A program made the position numbers and the translations under genes. Shown here one piece after another: positions 18,201 to 24,072 of a DNA stretch of 64,000 nt. The notes under the pieces are model-generated. The model was not told the origin of the DNA and did no database searches. It was given only the letters and a program-made list of their open reading frames with translations. Each line of letters begins with the position of its first letter. Position 1 is the first letter of the stretch. The DNA comes from Sulfuriferula sp. AH1 (GTDB lineage: Bacteria > Pseudomonadota > Gammaproteobacteria > Burkholderiales > Sulfuriferulaceae): NCBI RefSeq assembly GCF_002162035.1, contig NZ_CP021138.1, positions 496,001 to 560,000 on the forward strand, written 5' to 3'.

Positions 18201-18587
18201 TACGGCGGCTTCGTGAGCGGCGCGGATGCCTGTGCTGTCGTATATTTCAGCCGCGATTGAGATGGATTTGGGGGCGCTAAAGGTAAAGTCCATGCCTGCG
18301 CGGTGGTCTATCTTGCCTTCTGCATCTATCCTGCCTAGCTGCCGTTCTGCGTTGTTGTTTGCAGGTTCGCGGAATTGACCAGACAGGACTTTATGCAGAT
18401 CGGCAGCGGAAACGCTGCCGCCAAGTTCATATCCTGCTAAGGCTGCACCTTCGCCGCCCCATGTGCTTCTAACCTGGTCGTCGGCGTAATACTCACCCCG
18501 CGCTTTATCTGGTTGTGTGCCATTTTGCTCTTTTGTTAAGTAACCTGCTGCGCCTTTGGCGGATTTGAAGTGGGTGCAACTAATCAT
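15216..18587 (-). CDS. MobF relaxase-helicase (TrwC/TraI-like)
   Basis: A 1123-residue conjugative relaxase. The N-terminal relaxase domain carries tyrosines at Y16 and Y33-Y34 and the family motif DFTFSAPKSISI. The metal-binding histidine triad is H162, H173 and H175 (in STHTHVAIANV), with the same 11- and 2-residue spacing as TrwC. A superfamily 1 helicase follows, with Walker A GLAGTGKTT at 451-459 and a DEASMSG Walker B box. It ends in a Pro/Gln-rich tail (TPIPTPQPQPTPES). It nicks oriT, stays bound to the 5' end and unwinds the strand for transfer. AAGGA precedes ATG 18587. It is longer than TrwC (966 residues). Confidence 0.95.
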   Translation of the reverse strand: MISCTHFKSAKGAAGYLTKEQNGTQPDKARGEYYADDQVRSTWGGEGAALAGYELGGSVSAADLHKVLSGQFREPANNNAERQLGRIDAEGKIDHRAGMDFTFSAPKSISIAAEIYDSTGIRAAHEAAVNAAMNYLESNCAQTRANGQMVQTQNLVYARFEHSLTRELDPSTHTHVAIANVTYHNGKAYSLSNEALLNNRATADQIYKNELAAELQMRGYQIEFDKYGNPELMGITVEQRAEFSNRSQQIDDYLKAKGIDPDRATNKQREVACLATRAAKSAPESAAQQRAQWLERATSINLKEPLPRISQAQAYTLNAGKEAVASSIAHLAEREAAFSQKEIYANAAKFSEGRATYSQIRAAIIKAERNGELIHRADGKLTTLAATASEQALAARLEAGKDAHQAVMTPQAFDKALANFERDKGFALTEEQRAAASMILTGKDAHAGVQGLAGTGKTTMLEFVRVAAESQGWTVTGFSNGANQAQKMQQESGIQTTTTASYLLSQAKAQRDQQRAAAALKTFEAGIKPNLAKLEEQVSNGEAVKEYDSAGNAYIIDKAGNTHALALHATSNSTTSHNINHLGLTQSKYQIVNSKGLAGIVGMTTVIKTGGSLKNEAAGAIRDSIKSHNFAARLAKSVISKAEGWKQAGTLESTAARIKIAVENRAHHSQALTDLKQQAEIKPVHELRIMDEASMSGQKEFASVAHTADSAGAKQIYLGDKLQHQSVEAGAAFEQAQKHMPVSNLEQISRQKTDHAKATVKHILDNKHAEAIRSLPCHEVQSEQAKVKAQYQQKIAGLEAKQASREKLTDREKSTLRTYKDDIKQAAQKDNIAVIKDLAKDYAALSPKERAETLVITATNTDRASINAEIRTNLKAAGEIKDSRMVQVLERKDMTAEQAKRAVNYQQGDIVKFGNAYKNLGLERGELVTVLKTDTRTNTITAMTSRGNTVTYQPDRHQAQAYQAKERELGIGDKIKFAENNRNFDVKNGQSATIERIDGASLTVRLEGGKTKTIDMSKYQHIDHAYASTSQAAQGQSVKMTWIHHNTEAGKHGQREAYVNVTRAKIYVKLYTQDKTKAAEQAGVRVDKTAATPIPTPQPQPTPESKQPDTADKARSRDNDYSL

Positions 18588-18628
18588 GGCTGATTCCTTT
18601 CTTATTGGTAGTGAAACTGCATTGGCTT

Positions 18629-18826
18629 TTAGTGAATGACAGTGAACGCAGCGGGTAGCCAGTCAGAAGGTGAAAACATGATGATTAGACACAAGGCGAA
18701 GACAAACAGCGCAAATGCGACAGCTAACACGTTGATGATTGACCAGGCTGTTAGCAGCATTTCTTTTGCTTTGGCGAGGCGTGTAGCTGGCTTGGTTGGG
18801 GTTGCTGGTGTGGGTAGGGTTTGCAT
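18629..18826 (-). CDS. Small single-pass membrane protein, 65 residues
   Basis: A Thr/Pro-rich N-terminal tail (TLPTPATPTKPATRLAKAKE) precedes one strong membrane segment (INVLAVAFALFVFALCLIIM). The function is unknown. It lies between copy C of the promoter cassette and the relaxase gene, so it probably leads the relaxase transcript. The overlapping frame from ATG 18833 has a better-placed AAGGA but reads as His/Ser/Cys-rich noise, so the hydrophobic frame is preferred. Confidence 0.6.
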   Translation of the reverse strand: MQTLPTPATPTKPATRLAKAKEMLLTAWSIINVLAVAFALFVFALCLIIMFSPSDWLPAAFTVIH

Positions 18827-18842
18827 GGTGCATGTTCCTTTT

Positions 18843-18892
18843 GGTTATAAGCAAAAGTGCTTAACCTATATGGAACCCATGCGAAATATGGC
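18843..18892 (-). promoter_or_regulatory. Repeated promoter/hairpin cassette, copy C
   Basis: The most divergent of the six boxes (GCCATATTTCGCATGGGTTC, then CATATAGG), followed by hairpin GGTTAAGCA...TGCTTATAACC. It precedes the 65-residue protein and the relaxase. Confidence 0.7.
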
Positions 18893-18956
18893 GGCGTAAG
18901 ATTGGTGCGACTATCGGGGTATCGGGGCAGCTATCGGATATCATGATTGCATGAAC

Positions 18957-19159
18957 ACCTTGGGGCGTCGCCCCAAACCCCAATATTCGCCATATAGGCA
19001 AGGGTGCGGGGTTAAACAACAACCCCACACCCTTACCAGAGCTTAGGCCGTTACTGTCCTGTCAATGGTGCGCTACGCCGAAATGCTCACCCGTTCGGTG
19101 CTCACTGCGTTGCGCTCCGCGTGCGGCTTCTGCTTTCGCCATTGACATGCCATTCACTT
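18957..19159 (-). repeat. Right arm of the ~200-bp inverted repeat
   Basis: The inverted counterpart of 12541-12738. Together they enclose about 6.2 kb holding the envelope cluster and the relaxase. The right arm overlaps the last two codons of a 39-residue gene. Confidence 0.85.
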
Positions 19160-19273
19160 GATAAAGCCGAAAAAATCAGCGATCTTGATGATTGCACCAA
19201 CAACTAACCCCACAATAATGGCGACGTAAATGATGTCGGTGCAGTTCTGGCAAAACGGACGATCTGGACGCAT
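19154..19273 (-). CDS. Small membrane protein, 39 residues
   Basis: It reads MRPDRPFCQNCTDIIY, then a membrane segment VAIIVGLVVGAIIKIA and a short tail FFGFIK. A CxxC pair (CQNC) sits just before the membrane. It is preceded four bases upstream by the stop of the 59-residue gene. The tail lies within the inverted repeat. Its length means that only the hydrophobic pattern and operon position support it. Confidence 0.5.
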   Translation of the reverse strand: MRPDRPFCQNCTDIIYVAIIVGLVVGAIIKIADFFGFIK

Positions 19274-19277
19274 TTGA

Positions 19278-19457
19278 TTACCTTTTCGAGATTAAAAGCA
19301 AAAAATACTTCAGCATGTAAAGCGGGAAAAACGCCAATAATAGCGCGACTCGCAAAGTTAATTTAGCACCGAATTTGACAACAAACAGGGCTGTTTTCTT
19401 GTTCGCGCCCCATTCGTTCTTCGCTGGCATGTAATCTGGCATTTCAATTTTGAACAT
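19278..19457 (-). CDS. Small membrane protein, 59 residues
   Basis: An N-terminal soluble part (MFKIEMPDYMPAKNEWGANK) is followed by one or two hydrophobic segments (LTLRVALLLAFFPLYMLKYF) and a basic end (ISKR). GGAAA precedes ATG 19457. Its role is unknown. It is the middle gene of three small membrane genes between the coupling protein and the relaxase. Confidence 0.55.
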   Translation of the reverse strand: MFKIEMPDYMPAKNEWGANKKTALFVVKFGAKLTLRVALLLAFFPLYMLKYFLLLISKR

Positions 19458-19493
19458 GATGTTTCCTTTCGATTTAGTTAATAATGCGCTGGC

Positions 19494-19589
19494 TCACAAA
19501 CCAAACATCCAGCCCATAAATGCGAACCCTGCGACACAGAAAGCCAAGGTTGGTAACATGTGCAATACGCCGTTATCGTAATTTTCCAT
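19494..19589 (-). CDS. Very small membrane protein, 31 residues
   Basis: The frame reads MENYDNGVLHMLPTLAFCVA, then GFAFMGWMFGL and stop: one hydrophobic segment with short acidic front. AGGAG precedes the start at 19589, and copy D of the promoter cassette lies 23 bases upstream of the ATG. It heads the small-protein operon. Confidence 0.55.
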   Translation of the reverse strand: MENYDNGVLHMLPTLAFCVAGFAFMGWMFGL

Positions 19590-19611
19590 TTTGCGAACTC
19601 CTGATTTGGTT

Positions 19612-19659
19612 GTTAAGCAAAGGTGCTTACCCTATATGTACGTGATGCGAAATTTGAGC
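19612..19659 (-). promoter_or_regulatory. Repeated promoter/hairpin cassette, copy D
   Basis: Box CAAATTTCGCATCACGTA, then CATATAGGG, followed by hairpin TAAGCA-TGCTTA. It precedes the three small membrane genes. Confidence 0.75.
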
Positions 19660-19666
19660 GGTGACA

Positions 19667-19690
19667 ATGCCCGCCATTTTCGGCGGGCAT
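19667..19690. terminator. Hairpin after the coupling-protein gene
   Basis: A perfect 9-bp GC-rich stem ATGCCCGCC/GGCGGGCAT with a 6-base loop, six bases past the coupling-protein stop. It has no T run, so it may be an RNA 3' end protector or weak terminator. Confidence 0.5.
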
Positions 19691-19695
19691 GATGG

Positions 19696-21378
19696 TCACA
19701 CTTGCGGGGTATCGTCGTCTTCGGGCAGATCAAAAGGCAGGTATGAATTGCTGATCGGGGCTGGCGCTTCTTCCTGCTGTTGCGCGGGCTGGGCTTGCGG
19801 GATGTACGCTACAGGCTCAAAGCGTGGCGCTGGGTCTGGCAATGCGGCGGGTATATCTAGCGAAATTTTGACAATATCGTAAGCGCCGCCTAACACCAGA
19901 TAGCCCTCACGCTCTGGCAAGTTCTGTATTTGGCTGGGCAATATGGTGCGCTGGCGTTGGATGCTGGTGTTTTCGGATGTTTTGTCCTCAAATTCCAGTC
20001 CGGTTGCATGGCTTTTGCCTTCACTCGTGCGCCAAACTTCCTGGTCACCAAGTGTCTTGGACATATATTCTGCGGTTTCACCGTCCATTACCCGCAAAAT
20101 CAGCCAACTGGATAAACACGATACCAATACGTTAGCCGCCTGATGCCCGTAGTTTTCTCGGAACTGGTCAATGTTCTGTAATCCGATTACCGCACATCCG
20201 CCTGATTTTCTGGCTTTCGTCAGGAAGTCAGCAAGCGATCCGATTTTATTGAGGCTGGCGCACTCGTCAATCATTAGCCAGGTGCGGCGGGTTGGATCTG
20301 GGTCTTGTGATAATACAACTTTGCTCACAACGTCCAGAATCGCTGAAATGATGGGCTTTAATGATTGCAGCTGGTCGTCGCGGAAGGTTAGAAACGCCCA
20401 CTGGTTGCCCTCGCTTTCCGCATATCGGCGGAAACTAAAGGCTTCGCGTCCCGCCTTCGGCGGTAGGTAGTTAAAGGGCTGTATTGCACTGGCGGCAATG
20501 GCGCGCACACTTCCAAACATCCGTTCATTGCCCTCTGCCATGAGGGGCGCGGCGGGTGTGCCTGCGGCTAATATCCGCAGGTTTTCAATAGTGGATACGC
20601 AAACATAATGGAACAGATCGGCGTTGGTGGCGTGTCCTGATTCAAACAGCCTCAGCAAAACGACTGACAGGAAGGTTTGCGCATAGCCACTGAACTGCCC
20701 CGCTTCGCCCTGCATATCAGGGATGATGGATTTAGCCATGCTGTCTGCATCCCACGGGTAGCGCATTTCAGCGAATGGTGACCAACTGACTGAACGCGCA
20801 TCAAACGGATTGAACAGGATAGGGTCAGTTAAGTTGTTAGCGTATCGGCTGTAAAATCCGCCGCCGGAATCCACGCAAATCACTTTTTCTGTTGGATTGG
20901 CACGCGCTTTGATTTTGTCCAGCATTTCTATGAAAGCAACGGATTTACCCGTGCCTGTCGCCCCTGCGAACAGAAAATGATAGGGTTCAAGATTGTCTGG
21001 AACTGGCACGCCAGCAAGACTTAAATCAGCCGTCACACCTGCTTTGCGCATTTGTTTTATCACTTTGCTATGACTGGAGATTGACGAGCCACGCACATGA
21101 TTAGGGTCGCTATCTGCCGCATCCAGCCAACTGGCAATATGTTCCTTTATCGCAAATTCCCAAATGCTCATGAAGATAAATACGGCTGCAAAGTAACCAA
21201 GCCAGCTGCTAAAAAATGCATTGTGGTTTGCCGGGTTAATGCTGAAAATCAGACTTGCAACTGTCGGGATAATGAATAATTTGAATTTCATATTATCTGC
21301 CGAATAGATATAAATCCGTGCGGCGATTAATGACAAAACAGCAATGACAAAAATTATTGTGTAGATGGATTCGAACAT
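19696..21378 (-). CDS. Type IV coupling protein (TrwB/TraD-like)
   Basis: A 560-residue inner-membrane ATPase that links the relaxase-DNA complex to a type IV secretion channel. Two N-terminal membrane segments (IYTIIFVIAVLSLIAARIYI; SWLGYFAAVFIFMSIW) precede Walker A GATGTGKS at 139-146 and Walker B TWLMIDECAS. An acidic, Pro-rich C-terminus ends LPFDLPEDDDTPQV, typical of coupling-protein tails. ATG 21378 with GGAG seven bases upstream is chosen over the longer frame. Directly upstream is the TrwA-like gene, giving the R388-type order trwA-trwB-trwC. Confidence 0.93.
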   Translation of the reverse strand: MFESIYTIIFVIAVLSLIAARIYIYSADNMKFKLFIIPTVASLIFSINPANHNAFFSSWLGYFAAVFIFMSIWEFAIKEHIASWLDAADSDPNHVRGSSISSHSKVIKQMRKAGVTADLSLAGVPVPDNLEPYHFLFAGATGTGKSVAFIEMLDKIKARANPTEKVICVDSGGGFYSRYANNLTDPILFNPFDARSVSWSPFAEMRYPWDADSMAKSIIPDMQGEAGQFSGYAQTFLSVVLLRLFESGHATNADLFHYVCVSTIENLRILAAGTPAAPLMAEGNERMFGSVRAIAASAIQPFNYLPPKAGREAFSFRRYAESEGNQWAFLTFRDDQLQSLKPIISAILDVVSKVVLSQDPDPTRRTWLMIDECASLNKIGSLADFLTKARKSGGCAVIGLQNIDQFRENYGHQAANVLVSCLSSWLILRVMDGETAEYMSKTLGDQEVWRTSEGKSHATGLEFEDKTSENTSIQRQRTILPSQIQNLPEREGYLVLGGAYDIVKISLDIPAALPDPAPRFEPVAYIPQAQPAQQQEEAPAPISNSYLPFDLPEDDDTPQV

Positions 21379-21413
21379 TTTATTTGCTCCTTGATTATGC
21401 AAAATCGGATTGG

Positions 21414-21749
21414 TTATTCGCTGATTTCTGATTCGTTTCCTGTGCTGTCACCATCAAAAAAAGTTGATGTTTGATTGATGGCGTCTTGCTTCGCTTTGTC
21501 TAAAATCTCTGCGCGTTTATCTGCTGGCGAAAGTTTATAGAGGATGTGAATACTCGTTGCGGCCAGTCTGAAAAGCTCGCGGTTTATTAGCATCTGTGCT
21601 TCAAAGTTCTGCATGTTCTGCGCATTTTCTTTTCCGATTTCATAGCGCGTTTTTACGAATGTCGCTAAAGGCAATCCCGCGCTTTTTGCAAGTTCCTGAA
21701 CTTGTGAAAACTCAATATCTGACACACGGATATAAAGTTGTTTGCTCAT
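21414..21749 (-). CDS. TrwA-like DNA-binding mobilisation accessory protein
   Basis: 111 residues starting MSKQLYIRVSDIEFSQVQEL. The short beta-strand plus two helices at the N-terminus (residues 1-45, ending FVKTRYEIGKE) look like a ribbon-helix-helix DNA-binding domain, and the acidic helical remainder like an oligomerisation part. By position (between putative oriT and coupling protein) and size it matches R388 TrwA (about 121 residues), which binds oriT, represses its own operon and stimulates the coupling ATPase. The family assignment is by layout, not by strong motif. GGAG lies 8 bases before ATG 21749. Confidence 0.65.
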   Translation of the reverse strand: MSKQLYIRVSDIEFSQVQELAKSAGLPLATFVKTRYEIGKENAQNMQNFEAQMLINRELFRLAATSIHILYKLSPADKRAEILDKAKQDAINQTSTFFDGDSTGNESEISE

Positions 21750-21778
21750 TTTTGGCACTCCATTAAGTTTATAAAACG

Positions 21779-21825
21779 GGTCAGGTTGACCAGTTAATCT
21801 ATATGTACATGATGCGAAATTTGGC
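21779..21825 (-). promoter_or_regulatory. Repeated promoter/hairpin cassette, copy E
   Basis: Box GCCAAATTTCGCATCATGTA, then CATATAGATTAACT and hairpin GGTCA-TGACC. It precedes the trwA-trwB-like operon. Confidence 0.75.
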
Positions 21826-22049
21826 GGATTGTGAGATATACTTTGATTTCAGATGCTTTCGCCTATGTTTACTGACTTGTAGCTTCATTTCGATAGTGCA
21901 CAAAAGCACTTTTCTAGTTTGGGTGCTTTTGGGCTATGAGCCAGGAGCGGCAAGGGTTTGAACGGTTTGCATACACATGCGTAATGTGTGCCTGCTTCCC
22001 TATGGTTTTTAGGGAGGCAGGAAAGTGTAGTGAAACGGAACGACCTTAT
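21826..22049 (+). other. Candidate origin of transfer (oriT)
   Basis: This noncoding stretch lies directly upstream of the trwA-like gene, where R388 has oriT. It is rich in inverted repeats: AAAAGCAC/GTGCTTTT (21902-21930), AGTGC/GCACT (21895-21910), GCAT-ACAC-ATGC (21969-21980) and CCTGCTTCCCT/AGGGAGGCAGG (21991-22021). The GCAT hairpin is followed by TGCGTAATGTGT (21978-21989), 10 of 12 identical to the R388 nic region as I recall it. Nicking would fall after 21989 on the plus strand, so trwABC would transfer last, as in R388. Confidence 0.6.
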
Positions 22050-22427
22050 TTAGGTTTTAATGTTGGTGGCTGATCTGTTTCTTGATGCCGTTAAAAACGC
22101 AAACGTGAAAATGATGATAGTGACGAGTGGGTAAATTATGAATATGAGTTGATGCTCAAATTGATAATCCGCGATTAGGTGAAGATTGAAATTTATCAAT
22201 GTGGCATGTATTGATTCTGGTAAGTGATTAGCCAGCCAAACAGTCAAGTTTGAATCTATCGGCAGATAAAAAAATAACGATGCGGCAAACAAGTCAAAGT
22301 TGAAATTATGCTTATAGGCTTCGATCTTAAAACCAATAAATGTACCTGCGCAATATCCGATAAAAATTAGCCAGGCTAAAATTTTAATGTTCAGTTTTAA
22401 GTTATTTACGTGATCAACTTTAATCAT
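22050..22427 (-). CDS. Membrane protein, 125 residues, hypothetical
   Basis: Three hydrophobic segments are visible (IKILAWLIFIGYCAGTFIGF; LFAASLFFYLP; LIFIIYPLVTIIIFTFAFLT). I do not recognise the family. The ATG overlaps the stop of the preceding gene (ATGA at 22424-22427), so both form one operon under promoter cassette F. On the other side its stop faces the candidate oriT. Confidence 0.65.
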   Translation of the reverse strand: MIKVDHVNNLKLNIKILAWLIFIGYCAGTFIGFKIEAYKHNFNFDLFAASLFFYLPIDSNLTVWLANHLPESIHATLINFNLHLIADYQFEHQLIFIIYPLVTIIIFTFAFLTASRNRSATNIKT

Positions 22428-22663
22428 GATTGATCGCCTTGGGGAAATTGAGAACTAACGTTTTGCGATTCTGCGTTAATTCCGCTTTGATAAGATAACG
22501 CAATCTGTTCAAACGCAGTTTTCAGAAAGTCATCTGGAAGATTTAGAATCCCCGCTTTATGCGCAATATTGGCAACTGCGATTTTACGTTTTTCTGATTT
22601 TTGGTAATCAGCGATTTTCTGATTTAGCTGATCACGTTTTTTGATGAGTACATTAACGCTCAT
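22424..22663 (-). CDS. Small helical mobilisation-type protein, 79 residues
   Basis: It starts MSVNVLIKKRDQLNQKIADY and continues with a basic coiled-coil-like helix (QKSEKRKIAVANIAHKAG). The pattern of a KRD/Q-rich helix followed by a short C-terminal domain resembles small TraD/MobC-type accessory proteins of mobilizable plasmids, but I cannot assign a family. The frame is open to 22840, but GGAAA and promoter copy F place the start at ATG 22663. Confidence 0.6.
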   Translation of the reverse strand: MSVNVLIKKRDQLNQKIADYQKSEKRKIAVANIAHKAGILNLPDDFLKTAFEQIALSYQSGINAESQNVSSQFPQGDQS

Positions 22664-22698
22664 GGTGATTTTCCTTTCGGGTGAAGTTTGATAATGAC

Positions 22699-22747
22699 AA
22701 CCAAAAACTTTGGTTAATGCATATGTAACAGATGCGAAATTTTGGGC
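22699..22747 (-). promoter_or_regulatory. Repeated promoter/hairpin cassette, copy F
   Basis: Box CCAAAATTTCGCATCTGTTA, then CATATGCATT and hairpin AACCAAA-TTTGGTT. It precedes the 22663-22050 operon. Confidence 0.7.
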
Positions 22748-22831
22748 TGTATGAAAGGGATTGACATCGTGATAACCAGCAAGTGAAAATGTTTTAACGT
22801 TGCGTGTGTTGATATTTTTAGGAGTCGAAAA

Positions 22832-23293
22832 ATGGACCAAAATGCTTTTCTAGAGAGGGTGGGCAATGGCGACGATGAGGCAGGAGCGCTTTATTACCAC
22901 TATCGCAGCCAGGAAGACCATGCATTTTTACAGCAAAAAGCCAGGGAGGTCCGGGAGCGCAAAGAACGCATCCTCGCTAATATGAGCGTTGCTGAACTGG
23001 AGCGGCTTGATACTGAAGCAGCCAAGCAAAGACGAGAATCTGAAATTGCTCAAAGCACTTTCAAAAAAAAGTTGGAAGAATTTGTTGGTTTTTTTGTGTT
23101 GTTGTTTATCGGCGGTAATATGGCAAACCCAGAAAATCATGTTCCTGGTTACATCCATGCGCTAGGCTGGTTCGTGGTATCCATGCTGGCGTTATCCGTT
23201 ATTTTGGTTATTAAGAAATTCTTTTCTGGATTTTCAGTCTTCAGCAGAGGAAAAAACAAAAAAGTAGCTGGGATAGAAGGATACATGCAATGA
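22832..23293 (+). CDS. Membrane protein with coiled-coil N-terminal half, 153 residues
   Basis: The first ~75 residues are charged and helical (QQKAREVRERKERILANMS). Two membrane segments follow (FVGFFVLLFIGGNMA and LGWFVVSMLALSVILVI), then a basic tail. The family is unknown. It starts a plus-strand run of three genes, divergent from the minus-strand operon at 22663; AGGAG lies before ATG 22832. Confidence 0.65.
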   Translation: MDQNAFLERVGNGDDEAGALYYHYRSQEDHAFLQQKAREVRERKERILANMSVAELERLDTEAAKQRRESEIAQSTFKKKLEEFVGFFVLLFIGGNMANPENHVPGYIHALGWFVVSMLALSVILVIKKFFSGFSVFSRGKNKKVAGIEGYMQ

Positions 23294-23529
23294 ACGCCGA
23301 ACAAAATGATTTTAAACGGCTGCGTGCCGCTCAGACAGCCATTCTTAAAGGAACTGATGAAGAAGCTGCGCCGTATCTGAAATGGGTGTTTGATGACATC
23401 TTTGACGAAGAAAAGGCGCTTGAACAAACCAGCTTTCGGATGACAATGAAGCGCCTGGGGTTGGATTTCGAGAAATTTTTAAACAAGCTGTATGAAAATG
23501 CGCGTGTAATGCATTTTTTGATTGGGTAA
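23290..23529 (+). CDS. Hypothetical 79-residue soluble protein
   Basis: A small acidic helical protein (MNAEQNDFKRLRAAQTAILK...) that I do not recognise. Its start overlaps the stop of the preceding membrane-protein gene (ATGA), which supports it as a real, coupled gene. Confidence 0.6.
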   Translation: MNAEQNDFKRLRAAQTAILKGTDEEAAPYLKWVFDDIFDEEKALEQTSFRMTMKRLGLDFEKFLNKLYENARVMHFLIG

Positions 23530-23552
23530 ATAGGGGGGGGTAGGGTGGGGTT

Positions 23553-23969
23553 ATGATAAAAAAACGAATTGCGGTGGTTCTGGTCGCTCTGGGGGCCATT
23601 TCTTTGGCTGGTTGCGGAGATAGTAAGCCAAGCGAAAAAGATGGTAAGGAAGGGTTTGATAAGCAATATGCAGTTTCACAGTGCGCAATCATTAAGAGTT
23701 TCAAAAAAACTAATGGTGCAAATACTGATTTTATGGGTGCTCCTGCGTATGAAATGTATTATGAAGCTGAATTAAAGCTTAATAAAACATGCTTTGTGAA
23801 TTATTCTGAACAGGGCAAACATCTTCATAGTAAATTTACAGTTGGCATACCGGACTGGCATGTTAATCTTGCGGAACATCAGGTCTATCATGCAGGTGAT
23901 ACGTTGCTCGTTAGTGACAAGCTATATCTTCACAATACTGAGAATGGGTGGGTACTGCTGGAGTTGTGA
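23553..23969 (+). CDS. Lipoprotein, 138 residues (possible entry-exclusion type)
   Basis: It has a lipoprotein signal peptide (MIKKRIAVVLVALGAISLAGC) with the cysteine at residue 21, then a charged linker and a domain with two cysteines (SQCAIIKS, KTCFVNYS). Small lipoproteins next to mobilisation genes often serve in entry exclusion; here that is only inferred from context. It is the last gene of the plus-strand trio. An inverted repeat (24010-24033) follows 41 bases after the stop. Confidence 0.65.
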   Translation: MIKKRIAVVLVALGAISLAGCGDSKPSEKDGKEGFDKQYAVSQCAIIKSFKKTNGANTDFMGAPAYEMYYEAELKLNKTCFVNYSEQGKHLHSKFTVGIPDWHVNLAEHQVYHAGDTLLVSDKLYLHNTENGWVLLEL

Positions 23970-24009
23970 GCAATCAGAATTAGGTATCCGGGTTTGATAT
24001 AGAAGCGAT

Positions 24010-24033
24010 GGTGTCGATGCCATTATCGACACC
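24010..24033. repeat. Hairpin after the lipoprotein gene
   Basis: A perfect 9-bp stem GGTGTCGAT/ATCGACACC with loop GCCATT. There is no T run. Confidence 0.5.
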
Positions 24034-24072
24034 ACTCGCAGAAAGCTGAATCGCAAGAACAGGTTAGTTATT

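Noticed and set aside
18663-18854. Overlapping minus-strand frame with an AAGGA-supported ATG at 18833
   Set aside because: Its product is His/Ser/Asn/Cys-rich without structure, while the alternative frame encodes a clear membrane segment.
13383-22747. Could the repeated cassettes be a CRISPR array?
   Set aside because: The copies are kilobases apart, always upstream of genes and in one orientation, with no regular spacing and no cas genes.
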